Program-made: the position numbers and the translations under genes | The notes under the pieces: generated by a model | The model's input: only the letters and a program-made list of their open reading frames with translations | The model's database searches: none | Told to the model about the DNA's origin: nothing | Shown: positions 5,202 through 7,734 of the stretch, piece by piece | Numbering within the stretch: position 1 is the first letter of the stretch | Layout of the letters: each line of letters begins with the position of its first letter | Source: Caulobacteraceae bacterium | GTDB taxonomy: Bacteria; Pseudomonadota; Alphaproteobacteria; Caulobacterales; Caulobacteraceae | Length of the DNA: 7,734 nt | NCBI GenBank assembly: GCA_947456005.1 | Contig: CANGRP010000125.1 | Location: 1 to 7,734 of the forward strand | Direction of reading: 5' to 3'

Positions 5202-5801
5202 ATGGCGATCAGACTGGAGGCCGGGTCCCGGCTGGTGGTGGCGACCCACAATCCGGGCAAGGCCCGGGAGCTGGCCGAGATCCTCGAGGGCCGCTACCGG
5301 CTGGTCACCGCCGGTGAGCTGGGGCTCTCCGAGCCTGAAGAGACCGAGGCCACCTTTACCGGCAACGCCCTCCTGAAGGCCCGGGCGGCGGCGGCGGCCA
5401 GCGGCCTGCCGGCCCTGGCGGACGACTCCGGCCTGTCCGTCCTGGGACTGGACGGGGCGCCGGGCGTGCTTTCGGCCCGCTGGGCCGGCCCGGGCAAGGA
5501 TTTCGCCCCGGCCATGGTGCGGATCGAGCGGGAACTGGCGGAACGGGGTGAGACCAACCGCCGGGCCTATTTCACCTGCGCCCTGGCCCTGGCCTGGCCC
5601 GATGACCTGGCGGTGGTGGCGGAGGGCCGGATCGACGGCGACCTGGTCTTTCCGCCCCGGGGCGACCGGGGCTTCGGCTACGATCCCATCTTCCGGCCCG
5701 ACGGCCATGACCTGACCTTCGGCGAGATGGAGCCTGTGGCCAAGGACGCCATGAGCCACCGGGCCCGGGCCTTCGCACGGCTGAAGGCGGCCCTGGCTTG
5801 A
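5202..5801 (+). CDS. rdgB: dITP/XTP pyrophosphatase (Ham1/RdgB family)
   Basis: This 199-residue enzyme hydrolyses dITP, XTP and other deaminated purine triphosphates to monophosphate and pyrophosphate, keeping hypoxanthine and xanthine out of DNA. It shows the family landmarks in order: ATHNPGKARELAEIL (14-28, nucleotide binding), ETEATFTGNALLKA (47-60), LADDSGL (72-78, with D75 as the likely catalytic aspartate), PGVLSARWAG (87-96), GFGYDPIF (157-164) and MSHRARA (184-190). The frame is open 150 bp further upstream, but that part overlaps the divergent DUF2975 gene and has no family resemblance. The ATG at 5202 has GGGGAG six bases before it and gives the normal family length. The stop overlaps the hemW start, so rdgB and hemW form an operon. 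Confidence 0.97.
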   Translation: MAIRLEAGSRLVVATHNPGKARELAEILEGRYRLVTAGELGLSEPEETEATFTGNALLKARAAAAASGLPALADDSGLSVLGLDGAPGVLSARWAGPGKDFAPAMVRIERELAERGETNRRAYFTCALALAWPDDLAVVAEGRIDGDLVFPPRGDRGFGYDPIFRPDGHDLTFGEMEPVAKDAMSHRARAFARLKAALA

Positions 5802-6955
5802 CCCCCGACCCCGACGCGGCGGGCTTCGGGGTCTATATCCACTGGCCCTACTGCGCCCGGATCTGCCCCTACTGCGACTTCAACGTCCACCGCGACCGGC
5901 GTCCCGGCGAGGCGGCGGCCCTCGCCCGCGCCCTCCTGGACGACCTCGCCCGGCGGAGCGAAACGACGGGCCCGCGGCGCCTGACCTCGATCTTCTTCGG
6001 CGGCGGGACGCCCTCCCTGATGGACCCGGACGCTGTGGCGGAGGTGATCGCCGCCTGCCGGCGGCTCTGGGAGGCCGGCCCTGATCTTGAGGTGAGCCTG
6101 GAGGCGAACCCGACGGACGCCGAGGCCGGCCGGTTCGCCGGCCTCGCCGAAGCGGGTGTGAACCGCCTGTCCCTGGGCCTGCAGTCGCTGGAGGACGAGG
6201 CCCTGGTCCAGCTGGGCCGCAACCACGACGCGGCGGCGGGTCGCCGGGCGACGCAGACGGCGCTGAAGGTCTTTTCCCGCGTCTCCATCGACCTGATCTA
6301 CGCCCGGCCCGACCAGACGCCGCAGGCCTGGGCCGCGGAGCTGGAGACGGCCCTGGCCCTGGGCGCCGGCCACATCTCACCCTACCAGCTGACCATCGAG
6401 CCGGGGACGGCCTTCGAGCGGGCGGTGCGCCGGGGCCGACTGGCGCCGCCCGACGACTCCGGCGCCGCGGACCTGTGGGACGTGACCCAGGAGCGTCTGT
6501 CCGCCGCAGGCTTCGAAGCCTACGAGGTGTCGAACCATGCCCGCACCCCCACCGACCGGTCCCGGCACAACCTGACCTACTGGCGGGGCGGCGACTGGCT
6601 TGGCGTCGGGCCGGGGGCGCACGGGCGGCTCACACTGGACGGGGTGCGGCGGGGCCAGGTCTGCGCCGCCCGTCCCGCCGACTACATCGCCGCCGTCGCC
6701 CGCGGCGAGGGGGAAGGAGAGATCGAGGTCCTTGTGGCGCCGGAGGCGGCCGTGGAGCGGGTGCTCTCCGGTCTCCGGCTGGCCGAGGGCGTCCCCTTCC
6801 GGGCGCTGTCCCCTCTGGGCCTGTCGCCCGGACATCCCGAGGTGCGCGACCTCGCCGAAGCGGGACTGCTGGCCGCCGACCCGGACCGGTTGAGGGTCAC
6901 CGAGGACGGCCGCCGCCTGCTCAACGCCGTTCTGGAGCGCCTGCTGGCGCGCTGA
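5798..6955 (+). CDS. hemW: HemW, radical-SAM heme chaperone (HemN-like)
   Basis: This 385-residue protein starts with TTG at 5798-5800, sharing TTGA with the rdgB stop. No other start is available before the conserved VYIHWPYC, so the unusual start is well supported. The radical-SAM cluster motif is CARICPYC (C19, C23, C26), followed by DFN. The absence of a further cysteine just after it, and a length well below HemN's roughly 450, mark it as HemW, a heme-binding protein implicated in heme insertion, rather than coproporphyrinogen III dehydrogenase. Other landmarks are FFGGGTPSL (67-74), EANP (102-105), LSLGLQS (124-130), LTIEPGT (198-204), YEVSNHAR (242-249) and HNLTYWRGGDWLGVGPGAHG (257-276). 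The HemW C-terminal winged-helix-like domain fills about 310-385. Older annotations often call such proteins HemN or coproporphyrinogen oxidase. Confidence 0.95.
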   Translation: MTPDPDAAGFGVYIHWPYCARICPYCDFNVHRDRRPGEAAALARALLDDLARRSETTGPRRLTSIFFGGGTPSLMDPDAVAEVIAACRRLWEAGPDLEVSLEANPTDAEAGRFAGLAEAGVNRLSLGLQSLEDEALVQLGRNHDAAAGRRATQTALKVFSRVSIDLIYARPDQTPQAWAAELETALALGAGHISPYQLTIEPGTAFERAVRRGRLAPPDDSGAADLWDVTQERLSAAGFEAYEVSNHARTPTDRSRHNLTYWRGGDWLGVGPGAHGRLTLDGVRRGQVCAARPADYIAAVARGEGEGEIEVLVAPEAAVERVLSGLRLAEGVPFRALSPLGLSPGHPEVRDLAEAGLLAADPDRLRVTEDGRRLLNAVLERLLAR

Positions 6956-7000
6956 AAAGGGCGCCTTGCATTGGCCGCATAATGCCGCGAAGGCTGGGCC

Positions 7001-7734
7001 ATGAGCCGCAGACCCCCGCCACCGCCCCTGTCCGACGCCCCCCTGGCGCCCGGCCTCTACCTGGTGGCGACTCCCATCGGGAACCTGAGGGACATCACCC
7101 TGCGGGCCCTGGACATCCTGTCAGCGGCCGACCTGGTCCTGGCCGAAGACACCCGGGTGACGGGCAAGCTTCTCGCCGCCTATGGCCTGTCGAAACCCAT
7201 GGCCCGCTATGACGAGCACGCCGGTGGGCGCACGGCGCCCCGGGCCCTGACCCTTCTGGAACAGGGCGGGCGGGTGGCCCTGGCCTCCGACGCCGGCACC
7301 CCCCTGGTCTCGGACCCGGGCTTTCCCCTGGTGCGGGAGGCCATCGCCCGGGGCCTGCCCGTCTTCGCCGCGCCTGGCCCCTCGGCGGCCCTGGCGGCCC
7401 TGACGGTCTCGGGCCTGCCCGCCGAACGCTTCCTCTTCGCCGGCTTCCTGTCGCCGAAGTCGGCCGCCCGGCGGCGCGAGATGGCCGAGCTGGCCGGAGT
7501 GCGCTCCACCCTCATCCTGTTCGAGGGCGGCAGCCGGCTTCAGGCGAGCCTTTCGGATATGGCGCAGGTGCTCGGACCCCGGCCGGCGGCCGTGGCCCGG
7601 GAGATGACCAAGCTGCACGAAACCCTGGTGCGCGGGTCCCTGGACGTGCTGGCTGCAGACCCCGCCCTGGACCACCCCCTGGGCGAGGTGGTGATCGTGG
7701 TGGCGCCAGGCCGGGAGGAAGCCGCCTTGGCGGA
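7001..7734 (+). CDS. rsmI: RsmI, 16S rRNA C1402 2'-O-methyltransferase (partial, cut by window end)
   Basis: The frame from ATG 7001 runs 244 codons without a stop to the window edge. It encodes RsmI, the SAM-dependent enzyme of the tetrapyrrole-methylase fold that 2'-O-methylates C1402 in the decoding centre of 16S rRNA. After a proline-rich N-terminus, the family motifs are GLYLVATPIGNLRDITLRALDIL (18-40), LAEDTRVTGKLL (48-59), LASDAGTPLVSDPGFPLV (94-111), VFAAPGPSAALAAL (121-134), FLFAGFLSPK (144-153), REMTKLHETLVRGSL (200-214) and GEVVIVVAPG (228-237). The C-terminal small helical domain lies beyond the window. A GAAGG about 8 bases before the ATG supports the start. It follows hemW by 45 bp and may share its transcript. 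At 173-180 the usual YEAPHRL-type stretch reads LFEGGSRL, a local divergence. Confidence 0.95.
   Translation, partial: MSRRPPPPPLSDAPLAPGLYLVATPIGNLRDITLRALDILSAADLVLAEDTRVTGKLLAAYGLSKPMARYDEHAGGRTAPRALTLLEQGGRVALASDAGTPLVSDPGFPLVREAIARGLPVFAAPGPSAALAALTVSGLPAERFLFAGFLSPKSAARRREMAELAGVRSTLILFEGGSRLQASLSDMAQVLGPRPAAVAREMTKLHETLVRGSLDVLAADPALDHPLGEVVIVVAPGREEAALA

Noticed and set aside
6945..6967. Hairpin GGCGC/GCGCC across the hemW stop as a terminator
   Set aside because: The stem is only five bases, there is no T-tract, and rsmI follows closely in the same direction.

Overview
The window is GC-rich (around 70% by eye) chromosomal DNA. It carries conserved housekeeping genes in an order and with protein sequences that suggest an alphaproteobacterium of the Caulobacteraceae (Caulobacter/Phenylobacterium/Brevundimonas type). 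The strongest pointer is HrcA, which resembles the Caulobacter protein as I remember it, including its short N-terminal extension. The genus cannot be fixed from the sequence alone.

Left part (1-3143), all on the minus strand and read right to left: hrcA (heat-shock repressor), grpE (DnaK nucleotide-exchange factor), dnaN (beta sliding clamp) and the first 48 codons of recF (recombination mediator), which runs off the left edge. The hrcA-grpE gap is 67 bp and looks operonic. The 108 bp between grpE and dnaN probably holds a separate dnaN promoter and contains two GANTC sites, the CcrM methylation target in Caulobacterales.

Middle: rph (RNase PH, plus strand) diverges from hrcA across 115 bp and ends in a long hairpin. 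Next comes a compact minus-strand accessory block (about 4079-5128): a four-helix DUF2975 membrane protein, a 67-residue Cro/C1-type HTH protein overlapping its stop by one base, and an unrecognised 51-residue protein with a strong ribosome binding site. The 121 bp before the 51-residue gene contain the most striking structure of the window: a nested 30-bp palindrome over the predicted promoter and start of transcription, plus an exact 12-bp inverted copy of part of it 79 bp upstream.

Right part (5202-7734), plus strand: rdgB (dITP/XTP pyrophosphatase), hemW (radical-SAM heme chaperone, TTG start overlapping the rdgB stop) and the first 244 codons of rsmI (16S rRNA C1402 2'-O-methyltransferase), cut by the window end.

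Most of the window is ordinary core genome: protein-quality control, replication and repair, RNA maturation, nucleotide-pool sanitation, heme handling and rRNA modification. The part that may be undescribed is the small regulated block between rph and rdgB. There is no gene-free stretch over 300 bp, and I saw no tRNA, rRNA, CRISPR array or insertion sequence.
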